Shown here: positions 28,644 to 39,100 of the stretch, piece after piece
Layout of the letters: each line of letters opens with the position of its first letter
Position numbering within the stretch: position 1 is the stretch's first letter
From: Bacteroidaceae bacterium
GTDB taxonomy: Bacteria; Bacteroidota; Bacteroidia; Bacteroidales; Barnesiellaceae_A
Assembly (NCBI GenBank): GCA_017531985.1
Contig: JAFXJY010000034.1
Coordinates: 1 to 64,000 of the forward strand
Direction: 5' to 3'
Length of the DNA stretch: 64,000 nucleotides
The notes under the pieces: generated by a model
What the model was told of the DNA's origin: nothing
The model's database searches: none
The model's input: only the letters and a program-made list of their open reading frames with translations
Position numbers and translations under genes: made by a program

Positions 28644-30007
28644 GACAATTATTATACATCATCATCGTTGCATTACTTACATGCGGATGTTCAATATCGA
28701 AACGATGTGTAGCACCCGAGGTGGAACTTCCTGCCGAAATAGTAGCCGGCATGGAGGCCGACTCGATGTGCATGGCCGATCTGAAATGGTACGATATATT
28801 TGCCGACTCATGTCTTGTTGAGCTTATCGAGATGACTATCGCAAACAACAAAGACCTACTCTCAGCTACGGCAAAGGTCGAAGAGTTAGAAAAATTGTAC
28901 CGCGTAGCAAAAAGCGATTATTTTCCATCGCTCGATGCCGATGCTTATGTCGACCATGAGACCAACGACAAAAGTAATGCCGAGGCCACAGCCGATTTAG
29001 AAGTATCGGCTACGTTAACTCTTTCATGGGAACTCGACTTCTTTGGCAGAGTACGCTGGAACAATCGTCAAGCTCTTGCCAATTATCTGAAAACAGTTGA
29101 AGGGCAACGCACACTTCAAATGATATTAGTTGCCGATGTAGCCACAGCATACTTTGAACTGATAGCTCTTGACAACGAACTGGACATTATCACCCGCACA
29201 CTCGATACGCGAGAAGAAGACTTAAACAAAGCCAAACTCCGATTTGAAGGAGGTCTGACATCCGAAATACCCTATCGGCAGGCCATTGTAGAGTATGCAA
29301 CAACAGCCTCTCTCATACCCGACTTACGTCGCAAAATAGAGACCAAAGAGAACAAGATATCGGTACTGACAGGACAAATGCCTACAAGCATTCGCCGATC
29401 GGCAATATCGCGTTACAATGATTCTAAGCTACTCCCCGAGGTAGGTATTCCATCAGACCTGCTTCGACGTCGTCCCGACCTGCGAGCAAGTGAGCAATCG
29501 CTAAAAGCAGCTATGGCAGCAGCCGGATATGCTTGGGCTGATAGGTTTCCACGTTTCTCCATAAGCCTACAAGGTGGCTTAGAAAACAATGCTTTTGAAG
29601 GCTTCCTTTCAGCTCCTTTTACTTACATGTTGGGCGAACTGACAGCACCAATATTTGCCTTTGGCAAGCGTAAAGCTAAGTATGAGGCTGCTATTAAAGC
29701 CTATGACGCAGAGCGATACCAATACGAAAAATTGGTATTACAAGCATTTCAAGAAGTCAACGATGCTGTTATAGCCTACACCTCGGCCAATGAAAAGGTA
29801 GAACTCATGACCAATCTTAAAGAATCGGCTCAGAAATATCTCAATTTAGCGATGTTCCAGCACATCAATGGTCACATCAACTATATAAACGTACTGGATG
29901 CTCAACGCAGTTATCTCAATGCCGAAATTGACCTCTCCAATGCTATTAGGGACGAATACATTGCCTTGATAGTATTATATAAGGCTCTTGGTGGAGGATG
30001 GAATTAA
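28640..30007 (+). CDS. TolC/NodT-type outer-membrane efflux lipoprotein
   Basis: 455 residues. Lipoprotein signal MRQLLYIIIVALLTCGC, then two outer-membrane efflux protein repeats of long helices (LIEMTIANNKDLLSATAKVE; TLSWELDFFGRVRWNNRQAL; IPSDLLRRRPDLRASEQSLK; APIFAFGKRKAKYEAAIKAY). RRRPDLRASE is the hallmark of the OprM/NodT class. It supplies the outer-membrane exit duct of this tripartite pump. Overlaps the pump gene by four bases (ATGA). Confidence 0.93.
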   Translation: MRQLLYIIIVALLTCGCSISKRCVAPEVELPAEIVAGMEADSMCMADLKWYDIFADSCLVELIEMTIANNKDLLSATAKVEELEKLYRVAKSDYFPSLDADAYVDHETNDKSNAEATADLEVSATLTLSWELDFFGRVRWNNRQALANYLKTVEGQRTLQMILVADVATAYFELIALDNELDIITRTLDTREEDLNKAKLRFEGGLTSEIPYRQAIVEYATTASLIPDLRRKIETKENKISVLTGQMPTSIRRSAISRYNDSKLLPEVGIPSDLLRRRPDLRASEQSLKAAMAAAGYAWADRFPRFSISLQGGLENNAFEGFLSAPFTYMLGELTAPIFAFGKRKAKYEAAIKAYDAERYQYEKLVLQAFQEVNDAVIAYTSANEKVELMTNLKESAQKYLNLAMFQHINGHINYINVLDAQRSYLNAEIDLSNAIRDEYIALIVLYKALGGGWN

Positions 30008-30117
30008 ACGTACCACCATGCGAGTTTCAGCTTAAAGGAACCACTCCATTATAATCTTCACAAACCCTATTTTTGCTAAAAATTGTTCTTCCAACTCATT
30101 ATGTCGCAAAAATATCT

Positions 30118-30125
30118 TACTTTTG
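30118..30125 (+). promoter_or_regulatory. -7 box before the deaminase operon
   Basis: TACTTTTG, 42 bases before the deaminase ATG. No good -33 partner seen. Confidence 0.4.
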
Positions 30126-30167
30126 CAATTTATATGATATTCAGTATCGATATAGGGTAATAAAAAT

Positions 30168-30608
30168 ATGGAAAACAGAGAAAAGCAACAACAGCTCGAC
30201 GAGCGATACATACGCATGGCTCGAATATGGGGTGAAAATTCATACTGCAAACGCCGACAAGTAGGAGCTTTGTTGGTCAAGGAGAAGATGATTATCTCCG
30301 ATGGTTTCAACGGCACGCCTTCGGGGTTTGAGAATATCTGCGAGGATGAGAATGGTCGCACCAAACCTTATGTACTACATGCAGAAGCCAATGCCATAAC
30401 CAAGGTAGCACGCAGCAATAACAGCAGCGAAGGAGCAACCCTCTATGTTACCTGCTCACCCTGTATCGAATGTGCCAAGCTTATCATACAAGCCGGTATA
30501 AGAAGAGTCGTATTCTCCGAGCTATATCACAACACCGATGGTGTAGAGTTGCTTGAACGAAACGGCATAGAAATTGTATATATAAATGATAAAAAAACAG
30601 ACGAATGA
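30168..30608 (+). CDS. dCMP/cytidine deaminase family protein
   Basis: 146 residues, size of bacterial dCMP deaminases. The zinc site is complete: HAEANAI (His ligand and catalytic Glu) and CSPCIECAK (two Cys ligands). It also has CKRRQVGALLVKEKMIISDG and GTPSGFEN. The likely reaction is dCMP to dUMP, feeding dTMP synthesis. The stop overlaps the start of the following peptidase gene by four bases. Confidence 0.9.
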   Translation: MENREKQQQLDERYIRMARIWGENSYCKRRQVGALLVKEKMIISDGFNGTPSGFENICEDENGRTKPYVLHAEANAITKVARSNNSSEGATLYVTCSPCIECAKLIIQAGIRRVVFSELYHNTDGVELLERNGIEIVYINDKKTDE

Positions 30609-32269
30609 AAGAGCCTCAATTTAATTACGCATGGCTGCCATTTTGGGCTGCTGTAACAATGGTTGCAGGTATTCTTATCGGCAACTGGAACTCCAACTCG
30701 ACCGAATATCAGTTCTACGATACTTACGACTTTGAATACTCCCGTCGCAACAACCTCAACATGTTATTGCATGCCATAGAGCAACAATATGTCGATAGCG
30801 TCAACAGCAAAGAACTGACCGACAATGCTATGGCAAGCATCCTTCGCGAACTTGATCCACACTCGGCCTACATCCCTGCCGAGGATATGGAGAGTGCCAC
30901 CGAGGACCTTGAAGGCTCATTCTCGGGTATCGGTATACAATTCAATCTGCTCAACGACACCATCAATGTAGTAGATGTTATCTCAGGCGGACCTTCGGAG
31001 AGAAGCGGACTGCTACCGGGCGACCGCATCATAACCGTCGACGACTCGTTGTTTGTAGGTAAGAGTATCTCCAACGAGCGTGTCATGAAGCATTTGCGTG
31101 GTAAGAAAGGTTCTATCGTCAAGCTGGGCATCAAACGCCAAGGCTCAGAAGATTTATTACAATTTGAGATAGAACGAGGCGACATTCCCCTACACAGTGT
31201 CGATGCCGCATATATAATAGAACCGGGTATAGGATACATCCTCATCAGCAAGTTTGGTCGCACTACTTACGAAGAGTTTCTTGTAGCCTTGGCACGACTC
31301 ACTAACGAGGGAGCCGAGAGTTATATCATTGACTTGCGAGGCAACGGAGGAGGCTACATGGATGCAGCCATTAACATGGTAAATGAGTTTATGCTCATGA
31401 ACCAGCTCATCGTCTACACCGAAGGACGAGCCATAACACGCGAAGAAGCGAGAGCCAACGGCATGGGGTCGTTCAAAGAACAACCCATCATAGTACTCAC
31501 CGACGAGTGGTCGGCATCGGCAAGTGAAATTTTTGCCGGAGCTATTCAAGACAACGACAGAGGACTGATTGTGGGTCGTCGCTCATTTGGCAAGGGATTG
31601 GTTCAGAGTCAAATACCCTTCTCCGACGGGTCGGCAGTACGCCTTACAATAGCTCGTTACCACACACCATCGGGACGTTGCATTCAGAAAGAATATAAGA
31701 TGGGCGACAATGAGGACTACGAGTTGGATATACTCAATCGCTACAATCGAGGAGAGTTTTTCAACGCCGACAGCATACACCAGCACACCGATCTAATATA
31801 CCACACCGTTGGTGGTCGCACCGTGTATGGTGGAGGTGGTATCATGCCCGACGTATTCATTCCGAGCGACACCACCCACGTCACACCTTATTATAATAAT
31901 GTTATCAACAAGAGTCTGCTTTACAAGTATGCCTTTGAATATGTTGACAAGAATCGCACCAAGCTATCAAAGGCACACGACTATAAAGAGCTGCTCGCAA
32001 TGCTGGATAGCGAGAGACTACTCAACGACTTTATAAAATATGCTGCCAAGAATGGTGTTCAGGCTCAATATAACGAGATAAACAAGTCACGCAAAGTTCT
32101 TATCCGACTGCTCGAAGCATATATTGCTCGCGACATCATGGGCGATGAAGCATTCTATCCCATCTTCATGCGTGACGATGATGTAATAGAGAAAGCCTGT
32201 CAACTTATCAGGGAGGGTAAAGCCTACCCTTCATTACCCGAAACGACCTCGCACGAGGATGAAAAGTAA
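30605..32269 (+). CDS. S41 family C-terminal processing peptidase
   Basis: 554 residues. An N-terminal membrane segment (WLPFWAAVTMVAGILIG) anchors it to the inner membrane facing the periplasm. A PDZ domain (ISGGPSERSGLLPGDRIITV) precedes the S41 protease core with YIDLRGNGGGYMDAA-like segment, nucleophile Ser in TDEWSASASEIFAGA and Lys in RRSFGKGLVQSQ. A helical C-terminal region (~430-550) follows, as in Bacteroidetes CtpA. It trims or degrades periplasmic proteins from their C-termini. Overlaps the deaminase by four bases. Confidence 0.93.
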   Translation: MKEPQFNYAWLPFWAAVTMVAGILIGNWNSNSTEYQFYDTYDFEYSRRNNLNMLLHAIEQQYVDSVNSKELTDNAMASILRELDPHSAYIPAEDMESATEDLEGSFSGIGIQFNLLNDTINVVDVISGGPSERSGLLPGDRIITVDDSLFVGKSISNERVMKHLRGKKGSIVKLGIKRQGSEDLLQFEIERGDIPLHSVDAAYIIEPGIGYILISKFGRTTYEEFLVALARLTNEGAESYIIDLRGNGGGYMDAAINMVNEFMLMNQLIVYTEGRAITREEARANGMGSFKEQPIIVLTDEWSASASEIFAGAIQDNDRGLIVGRRSFGKGLVQSQIPFSDGSAVRLTIARYHTPSGRCIQKEYKMGDNEDYELDILNRYNRGEFFNADSIHQHTDLIYHTVGGRTVYGGGGIMPDVFIPSDTTHVTPYYNNVINKSLLYKYAFEYVDKNRTKLSKAHDYKELLAMLDSERLLNDFIKYAAKNGVQAQYNEINKSRKVLIRLLEAYIARDIMGDEAFYPIFMRDDDVIEKACQLIREGKAYPSLPETTSHEDEK

Positions 32270-32276
32270 CAAAATC

Positions 32277-32828
32277 ATGATAGACAAGAAAGCACTTCGC
32301 AAAGAAATGAAACAACGCAAGGCTGCCTTGACACCCGAACAGAAGGCAACCGAAAGTGAGCGTGTGTGGCAACATATAGAGCAACTATCGTGTTTCCGAC
32401 AAGCCCATCACATATTGCTATACCACTCACTCCCCGATGAGCTTATAACGCACAACATCATAGAGCGATGGGCTACACAAGGTAAAGAAATATATCTCCC
32501 CGTAGTCATTGGTGATGACCTTGTCATACGCCGCTACGACCACGAAGCCATGCAACAAGGAGAGTTCAACATCATGGAGCCTATGGGCAATGACATAGAT
32601 ACCGAAGTGATACAACTCATTATAGTTCCCGGGGTCGCATTTGACAGCAACGGCAACAGACTGGGTCGTGGCAAAGGATACTATGACCGACTTTTGTCGC
32701 GAACATCATCCACTTGTATAGGTGTGTGTTATAATTGCCAATTGGTCGACCTGATTCCTACCGAACCACACGATCACGTCATGCAATATATAGTCACTCC
32801 GCAAGGCGTAATAAAGAGTCCTATATAA
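32277..32828 (+). CDS. 5-formyltetrahydrofolate cyclo-ligase
   Basis: 183 residues from ATG 32277, seven bases after the peptidase stop. An in-frame ATG at 32259 would overlap the peptidase by 11 bases; the later one gives the family start MIDKKALRKEMKQRKAAL. The signature GNRLGRGKGYYDRLLS (ATP/folate loop) is present, as are HILLYHSLPDEL and LIIVPGVAFD. It makes 5,10-methenyl-THF from 5-formyl-THF with ATP. Last gene of the deaminase-peptidase-ligase run. Confidence 0.92.
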   Translation: MIDKKALRKEMKQRKAALTPEQKATESERVWQHIEQLSCFRQAHHILLYHSLPDELITHNIIERWATQGKEIYLPVVIGDDLVIRRYDHEAMQQGEFNIMEPMGNDIDTEVIQLIIVPGVAFDSNGNRLGRGKGYYDRLLSRTSSTCIGVCYNCQLVDLIPTEPHDHVMQYIVTPQGVIKSPI

Positions 32829-32878
32829 GAAAAATAGCTTCACTTCTACAACATTTGCAAAAAAGAGTATAAAGAAAC

Positions 32879-32909
32879 TTGGTAAATTCAAAAAAAGTAC
32901 CTAATTTTG
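32879..32909 (+). promoter_or_regulatory. Promoter of rpmH
   Basis: TTG (32879-32881), a 20-base spacer, TAATTTTG (32902-32909), matching the Bacteroides -33/-7 consensus. Leader about 40 bases. Confidence 0.75.
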
Positions 32910-32953
32910 CACTCCGATAAATTGAAAGAATAATAACATAAAAATATCAGGCA

Positions 32954-33109
32954 ATGAAAAGAACATTTCAACCCTCTAACAGAAAAAGAGTTAACAAGCA
33001 CGGTTTCCGCTTGAGAATGTCTACCGCTAATGGTCGTCGCGTTCTCGCCAGCCGTCGTGCAAAAGGTCGCAAGGTACTCACCGTATCGGACGAAATGTAC
33101 AAGAAGTAA
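32954..33109 (+). CDS. rpmH: 50S ribosomal protein L34
   Basis: 51 residues, [20 protein letters not shown] followed by the rest of a canonical L34 ([19 protein letters not shown]) and a short C-terminal tail, [11 protein letters not shown]. Very basic, and the standard length for Bacteroidetes. Unlike in many bacteria, rnpA and dnaA are not next to it. It has its own promoter and a strong terminator at 33171-33208. Confidence 0.97.
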   Translation: MKRTFQPSNRKRVNKHGFRLRMSTANGRRVLASRRAKGRKVLTVSDEMYKK

Positions 33110-33170
33110 TCTTGCCTCATGGCTTGATTACGAGTCCGATTCTATATTGGATTCCTACTAACATTCGATA

Positions 33171-33208
33171 CAAACGGCAGCACATCCGCATGGATGTGCT
33201 GCCGTTTG
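33171..33208. terminator. Terminator between rpmH and the alkaline phosphatase gene
   Basis: CAAACGGCAGCACATCC (33171-33187) pairs perfectly over 17 bp with 33192-33208 around a GCAT loop. Because the genes converge it probably serves both strands. Confidence 0.85.
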
Positions 33209-33239
33209 TGTATTGATAATATACGACTTATCGCTATAA

Positions 33240-34658
33240 TCAGTGCCAGCCGAGACGGCACAAGCGAGCCATGATACGAGGTATATCGGTATTATCAAGC
33301 CATCCTTTATTATCGAAAGAATCGGCACCGGCACCCATCACGAATAGTGGAACCGGACTACCGGTGTGATGCACCGTTGTCCAACCCAGTCCCAACTTGG
33401 CTGAATAGATTTTATACACCTCTTTCGTCAGTTCGTCATAGCTGGCATACAAGGTCTCCTGCACTTTACTTCTTTCATCAAGAATTTCTTGCAACACCAT
33501 CATCAAATGCCCTTCTTCTCCGGCTGTCATGGGAATGTGAGTACCCAGTCCCAACTTATCGGCCATCAACGAAGCCACCTCACTCCATGTCACATCCTTA
33601 CCACGATGCGATAGCAATACTCGCACATCCTCGCCAAATTGACCTTTCGACACCGTTGCATACGGCAAGTAATGCATATTGACCTTGTGACGACTATCGA
33701 TAGTTCCCACCGACATTCCACCGGTCTCATGGTCGGCAGTTATTACAATAAGAGTCTCGCGAGGATGTTTCTTATAAAACTCTATCGCCTCACGCACTGC
33801 TGCATCGAACTCGATGGTCTCACGCAACACACCCGATGGGTCGTTACCATGCCCCATGTGGTCGATAGCACCACCCTCAGCCATCATAAAGAAGCCTTTG
33901 GGATATTTTTTATACAGGAAATCAATACCACTACGCACCATCTGCGGCAGGGTCATATCACCATTATCGCCATCAATGGCATAACCTATACGATTTTCAG
34001 TAGTCGTGTCACTATCAAGCCACAACACTCGTTGGGCTTTATCAATTACAGCTTGCTCATAGCCCTCACGACCACGCACTATGGTGTAACCAGCCGCTTC
34101 ATACTCGGCAAAGACATTGCCGGGAGTACCACTTCTCACTCCATAGGGATCGCGGAAATAGGCTCCTGCCATAAAGTCGAACCCCGACTCGGCACCTTGT
34201 CGGGCTATCTGATAATAATGATGACGACTGGGACGAGTGGCATAAAAAGCCGCAGGTGTAGCATCATCGAGACACACACTACTCATTATCGCAACTCCGC
34301 GACCGGCTGCCTTCATCTTCTTGGCTATCGATGTCAAGGTAAGCGTGTCAGCATCCATTCCTATCATTCCATTGCGAGTCTTTGCCCCACATGCCAGAGC
34401 CGTACCGGCAGCAGCCGAGTCGGTTATATCATCATTAGCCGAAAAGGTTGTGATAAACCCCGAAACCGGAGTTTCATAAAAATGAGGCAATGCCGACACC
34501 GAGTCTTGAATGTTTTTGTAATAGGTACGCAATGCTTGCACCTGTCCTATCCCCATTCCATCGCCGATGAAGTAAAATACATATTTGGGTACATCAGCCG
34601 ATGCTATTCCACTCAATATCAACAATAAACTCAATACCTTTAAACGAATATTCTTCAT
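33240..34658 (-). CDS. Secreted alkaline phosphatase
   Basis: 472 residues from ATG 34658, which starts a signal peptide (MKNIRLKVLSLLLILSGIAS). The longer frame from 34763 lacks this. Motifs of the alkaline phosphatase superfamily: FYFIGDGMGIGQVQ (metal Asp), nucleophile Ser in DDITDSAAAGTALACG, ATPAAFYATRPSRH, ITADHETGGMSVG (metal Asp/His) and late VHHTGSPVPLFVMG (metal His). It releases phosphate from monoesters in the periplasm. Divergent from trpS, with a -7 box TACATTTG at 34691-34698 on the minus strand. Confidence 0.93.
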   Translation of the reverse strand: MKNIRLKVLSLLLILSGIASADVPKYVFYFIGDGMGIGQVQALRTYYKNIQDSVSALPHFYETPVSGFITTFSANDDITDSAAAGTALACGAKTRNGMIGMDADTLTLTSIAKKMKAAGRGVAIMSSVCLDDATPAAFYATRPSRHHYYQIARQGAESGFDFMAGAYFRDPYGVRSGTPGNVFAEYEAAGYTIVRGREGYEQAVIDKAQRVLWLDSDTTTENRIGYAIDGDNGDMTLPQMVRSGIDFLYKKYPKGFFMMAEGGAIDHMGHGNDPSGVLRETIEFDAAVREAIEFYKKHPRETLIVITADHETGGMSVGTIDSRHKVNMHYLPYATVSKGQFGEDVRVLLSHRGKDVTWSEVASLMADKLGLGTHIPMTAGEEGHLMMVLQEILDERSKVQETLYASYDELTKEVYKIYSAKLGLGWTTVHHTGSPVPLFVMGAGADSFDNKGWLDNTDIPRIMARLCRLGWH

Positions 34659-34690
34659 GCTACATAAATTTAGAATCGTTAATAACACTA

Positions 34691-34698
34691 CAAATGTA
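34691..34698 (-). promoter_or_regulatory. -7 box of the alkaline phosphatase gene
   Basis: TACATTTG on the minus strand, 32 bases before the ATG. No clear -33 partner. Confidence 0.4.
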
Positions 34699-34804
34699 AC
34701 GAAAAATAAGACACAAAAATCTTTCTCCGACAAAAAACGAAGTAAATACTTGGCAATCGCCATAAAATATCAGGGCAGGTCGGTTATATTTCGGTCAAAT
34801 TCGT

Positions 34805-34812
34805 TATCTTTG
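34805..34812 (+). promoter_or_regulatory. -7 box of trpS
   Basis: TATCTTTG, 27 bases before the trpS ATG. The -33 region is not consensus. Confidence 0.45.
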
Positions 34813-34839
34813 CACATAATTATTAAAAGAGACATATTT

Positions 34840-35901
34840 ATGAAAGATATTGTTGTGAGCGGCATCCGCTCAACAGGAAACTTGCATTTGGGTAACTATT
34901 ATGGAGCACTGCGTAATTTCGTAAAGATGCAGGATGAGAATAACTGCTTCTTCTTTATTGCCGACTTGCACGCCCTTACTACTCACCCCGACCCTAAGAT
35001 GCTACACGAGAATGTCAAGAACATTCTTGCCGAATACTTGGCAGCCGGACTCGATCCCGAGAAATCGACTATATTCATCCAGAGTGATGTCCCCGAGATT
35101 TCAGAACTATACCTACTCATGAACATGCATGTGGGTATAGGAGAACTAATGCGTACAGCATCGTTCAAGGACAAGGCACGCAAGCAGCTTCGCCTCGACA
35201 CTCCGTCCGATGACAATGACGATGCCATTGAAAAGGAAATTATCAGCGACACATCCAAGAATCGCGTCAATGCCGGTTTGCTCACCTACCCTACGCTGAT
35301 GGCAGCCGACATCCTCATACACAAAGCACATAAAGTGCCGGTGGGCAAAGACCAAGAGCAACACTTGGAGATGACTCGCCGATTTGCTCGTCGCTTCAAC
35401 TCGATATACGGTGTCGAGTTATTCCCCGAGCCCACCAGCTACAATTTTGGTCAAGCCAGTATCAAAGTTCCCGGTCTTGACGGCAGTGGCAAGATGGGCA
35501 AAAGTGAAGGCAACTGCATATACCTATGCGACGAAGAGAAAGCTTTGCGTAAGAAGGTGATGCGTGCCGTTACCGACGAAGGTCCTAAAATGCCCAATTC
35601 CACAAAGTGTGAAGCTGTGGAAAACCTCTTTACGTTGCTCAAAATCGTATCATCACCCGATACAATTGCCTACTTCGAAGAACAATACAACAACTGCTCA
35701 ATACGATATGGCGACCTGAAAAAGCAACTTGCCGAGGATATACTCAGAACAACAACCCCCATACGCGAACGAATACTCGACATACGCAACAACGATGAAT
35801 ATCTGCGTCGTGTAGTATCGATGGGTGCCGAACGAGCCAGAGAAAGTGCCGCCCGCACGTTGCAAGAGGTACGAAACGTGATGGGTTTCAAACCTTTCTG
35901 A
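34840..35901 (+). CDS. trpS: Tryptophanyl-tRNA synthetase
   Basis: 353 residues from ATG 34840. The frame is open much further upstream, but a promoter box lies between and the family start is MKDIVVSGIRSTGNLHLGNY, which contains the HIGH-like GNLHLGNY. The KMSKS-like loop is GLDGSGKMGKSEGN. Class I synthetase charging tRNA-Trp. Single gene; terminator at 35935-35965. Confidence 0.96.
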   Translation: MKDIVVSGIRSTGNLHLGNYYGALRNFVKMQDENNCFFFIADLHALTTHPDPKMLHENVKNILAEYLAAGLDPEKSTIFIQSDVPEISELYLLMNMHVGIGELMRTASFKDKARKQLRLDTPSDDNDDAIEKEIISDTSKNRVNAGLLTYPTLMAADILIHKAHKVPVGKDQEQHLEMTRRFARRFNSIYGVELFPEPTSYNFGQASIKVPGLDGSGKMGKSEGNCIYLCDEEKALRKKVMRAVTDEGPKMPNSTKCEAVENLFTLLKIVSSPDTIAYFEEQYNNCSIRYGDLKKQLAEDILRTTTPIRERILDIRNNDEYLRRVVSMGAERARESAARTLQEVRNVMGFKPF

Positions 35902-35934
35902 CAGGAACAAAGATAAGGAATGTCTATAATACTA

Positions 35935-35970
35935 TGAGAAGGTACATCATAAGTGTGCCTTCTCATTTCA
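35935..35970 (+). terminator. Terminator after trpS
   Basis: TGAGAAGGTACA (35935-35946) pairs with TGTGCCTTCTCA (35954-35965, one T-G pair), followed by TTTCATTATT. Confidence 0.75.
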
Positions 35971-36053
35971 TTATTAAATAATAATTAATACACCTTAATA
36001 CTTCACCCAAAGTTTATTTCACTAATAATTAGGATAAATCAATAAAAAAATTG

Positions 36054-36061
36054 TAATTTTG
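36054..36061 (+). promoter_or_regulatory. -7 box of the large Omp28-like gene
   Basis: TAATTTTG, 60 bases before the ATG at 36122. Confidence 0.45.
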
Positions 36062-36121
36062 CACTTTCTTAAAACAACGAAAATAACAACAAATAAATAA
36101 CCTTAAAACCTCAAAAAACTT

Positions 36122-39100
36122 ATGAAGAAATTATTGTTACTCACCATTAGTGTATTGATGGGTATAGGTAGTGTTATAGCACAGCAAGTACCTGTTTTCC
36201 ATAAATACACATTTGATGATGCAGCCATTATCAATGGTATGTCGGATAATGGAAAGTATGCAGTAGCACATGGATTCAGTGCCGATAACTCACTGATGCA
36301 AAAAGGTGCTCGCCTTATCGAGATTGACACCGATGTCGTTACCGACTTGGCCAAGAACTACTCGACCAACGACTACATGTCGATGGGTACCGCCGATGTT
36401 ACCGACGATGGCAGCATTGTAGTTGGCGAATTTAACCACAAACCCGCCTATTGGTCAAAGTCTACCGGCAAGTGGACAATACTTCCCTGCGAAGAAGATG
36501 AATACTTCGGTGATGTACGCTCGGTAACTCCCGATGGCAAGTATGCCGTAGGTCGTCAATCGATCGATGAAGATGGTTTCTACACACTGCCTGCATTGTG
36601 GGACTTGACCACCAATACATTGGTTGAAGTAGAAGGACTTCCCACATTCGACATGTCGGGACAAGACCAAGACCAAAACTGGTTCAATCAGATTTCGCCC
36701 GATGGCAAGTACATCTTAGGAAGCATGTCTTTCAGTTACTTAGGTGATGGTTTCTTCTACATATACGATGTTGATAAAAAGACATTCTCACCCATAGGTT
36801 TTACCCTCGAAGGTAAACGCTTCTCACCTCTCGCGGCTAATCTCTACTTCATCAATAGTGCCACATTCAGCCCCAATGCCCAATGGGTGTCGGGACGTGC
36901 CTACATGGTAGAAATGGATGGCAACAATATAGGAAACCAATATGAAACAACTTTCGTATTGAACGTAGCCACCGGCGATTTTAATGTCTATACCGCTACT
37001 GAGGACATCGACATAGTATCAAGTGCTATCGACAACAACGGATATGCCTTTGGTGCAACACCCGGTGGCAATCCCATTCGTCAATGGAGTATCCGCAATA
37101 ATGCCTATTGGTACACTTTCGAGCAGATTCTCAAACAGCAATATGACTACGACTTCTATGCTCGCACAGGTTACGAAAATACGGGTACACCTATATGCCT
37201 GAGCAACGATGGTCGTCGTGCAGCCGTCTTGGTTGACCCCTACACAAGCTACGTTGTCGAAATGCCCACCACATTTGCCGAGGCTACACAAGGTGTTGAC
37301 TTGCTTGGTTCTTACTACGCCACCCCTCGTGCCGGTTCTACCATCTCACGACTGGGCGAAGTTTCGGTTACTTTTGACCGCGATGTACAAATAGTGGGTG
37401 CCAACAATTGTGTGGAAATCCGCAACTCGAAGGGTGAAACTGTATATAACTCAGCAGGTCTCACCGCCAATAAGAAAAAAATAACCGTTCGCTATCGTAA
37501 TGGTTCATTGACCGAAGGCGAGAAGTACACCCTACATATTCCCGCAGGCTCGATAGCCTTGGCGAGTGATGCTCAACTCACCAACAAAGAGATAAACATC
37601 GAATATACCGGTCGTGCCAACAAGCCTGTTGCAGTTACATCGGTCTATCCTACCGAGGGTAGTTCTTTTGCCAAAATTGACAACTCAACCAACCCCATCC
37701 TGCTTACATACGATGTAGAGGTATATCTGCCCGACAGTGCCAAAGCCTATCTGTACGACGTAAACGAGGCAGAACCCATCGCTACATTGCTAATGGCATA
37801 TAGTGGCAAGGTTGTTGCCGTATATCCTGCAACTACACAATACTTGTTCAAAGACAATAACTACCGCATAGAAGTAATGCCCGGCTCGGTAACCGATGTT
37901 GCAGGAAATGGTGCAAGCGAAAAGTTTGTTATCAATTATACCGGTAGTTATGAGCGTGAAATTTCGTTTGACGACAATTCGTTGATGATAGAGGACTTTA
38001 ATCGTGCCGGTGTTGCCAACTTCATGCTGTGGGACGGCGACCGCCTCTCGCCCGATGCCAATGCACAAGCTATCGGATTTGATCGCAACGACTACGGTTG
38101 GGCTATCGTATGGGATGAAGAGGACGCTTCGAACATTGCTGCATCGTCACACTCCATGTACACTCCCGCCGGTAAGAGTGACGACTGGATGGTTGTTCCT
38201 CAACTCTATATTCCCGATGAGAAATGCTCACTCTCATTCAAGTCTCAAAGCTACCTCAGCAGCAAGAATGATTACTTGAAAGTATATATATGGGCTAACG
38301 ATGAAAACATCAACAGCCTTGATGCCAACATAGTAGCACGCATCAAGAATGAAGGCACATTGGTTTACAACGACTTGCAGTCGCCCGGCAAAGATGACAA
38401 CCTCCTTGCCAACGACTGGACTGAAAACTCTATCAGTCTGGCACAATATGCCGGCAAAAACATCTACATCGCATTCTTGAACGACAATGAGGGACAAAGT
38501 GCCGTTTTCGTTGACGATGTGAAAGTGATGCACAACAAGCCCATTCGTGTTGCCTTCACTCACGCCTCATCGGTTATCAAGCAAGAGAATATCACTATCG
38601 AAGGTATTATCTCTATTGACTCAGATACCGACACATACCAAACTCTGACTCTCACACTCAAAGATAACAATGACAACGAAATAGACGTAATCAACGAGAG
38701 TGGTCTCAACTTAAAGAAGGGCGACACTTATAAGTTCTCATTCAGCAAGCCTCTACCCTTGGAAGAAGGTAAGTCTAATAAATTCACAGTGTCGGCACTG
38801 TGCAACGACAACTTGTATGAACTTGTAGGTCATGTATCAAATCTGGCATTCGAGCCTGTTAAACGCATGGTTATCGAGGAGTTCTCGGGTCGCTCATGCA
38901 GCAACTGTCCTCTTGGATTTATCTCAATGGAACGTATGATAGAACTATACGGAGACTTGATTATTCCTATCGTCATCCGCACCTATGGCGATGATCCCCT
39001 TGGTACCGGACTATCAGAATATACACAATTCCTCGGTGTTGTGGGAGCTCCCTCGGCCGTCATCAACCGCATGGGAGTAAGCTATCCTGCCGTATCGCAC

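Noticed and set aside
33639..34628. 329-residue plus-strand ORF opposite the alkaline phosphatase gene
   Set aside because: His/Ile/Thr-rich shadow frame; the phosphatase on the other strand has all catalytic motifs.
34585..34839. N-terminal extension of trpS
   Set aside because: Contains a -7 promoter box (34805-34812), and the family start is at 34840.
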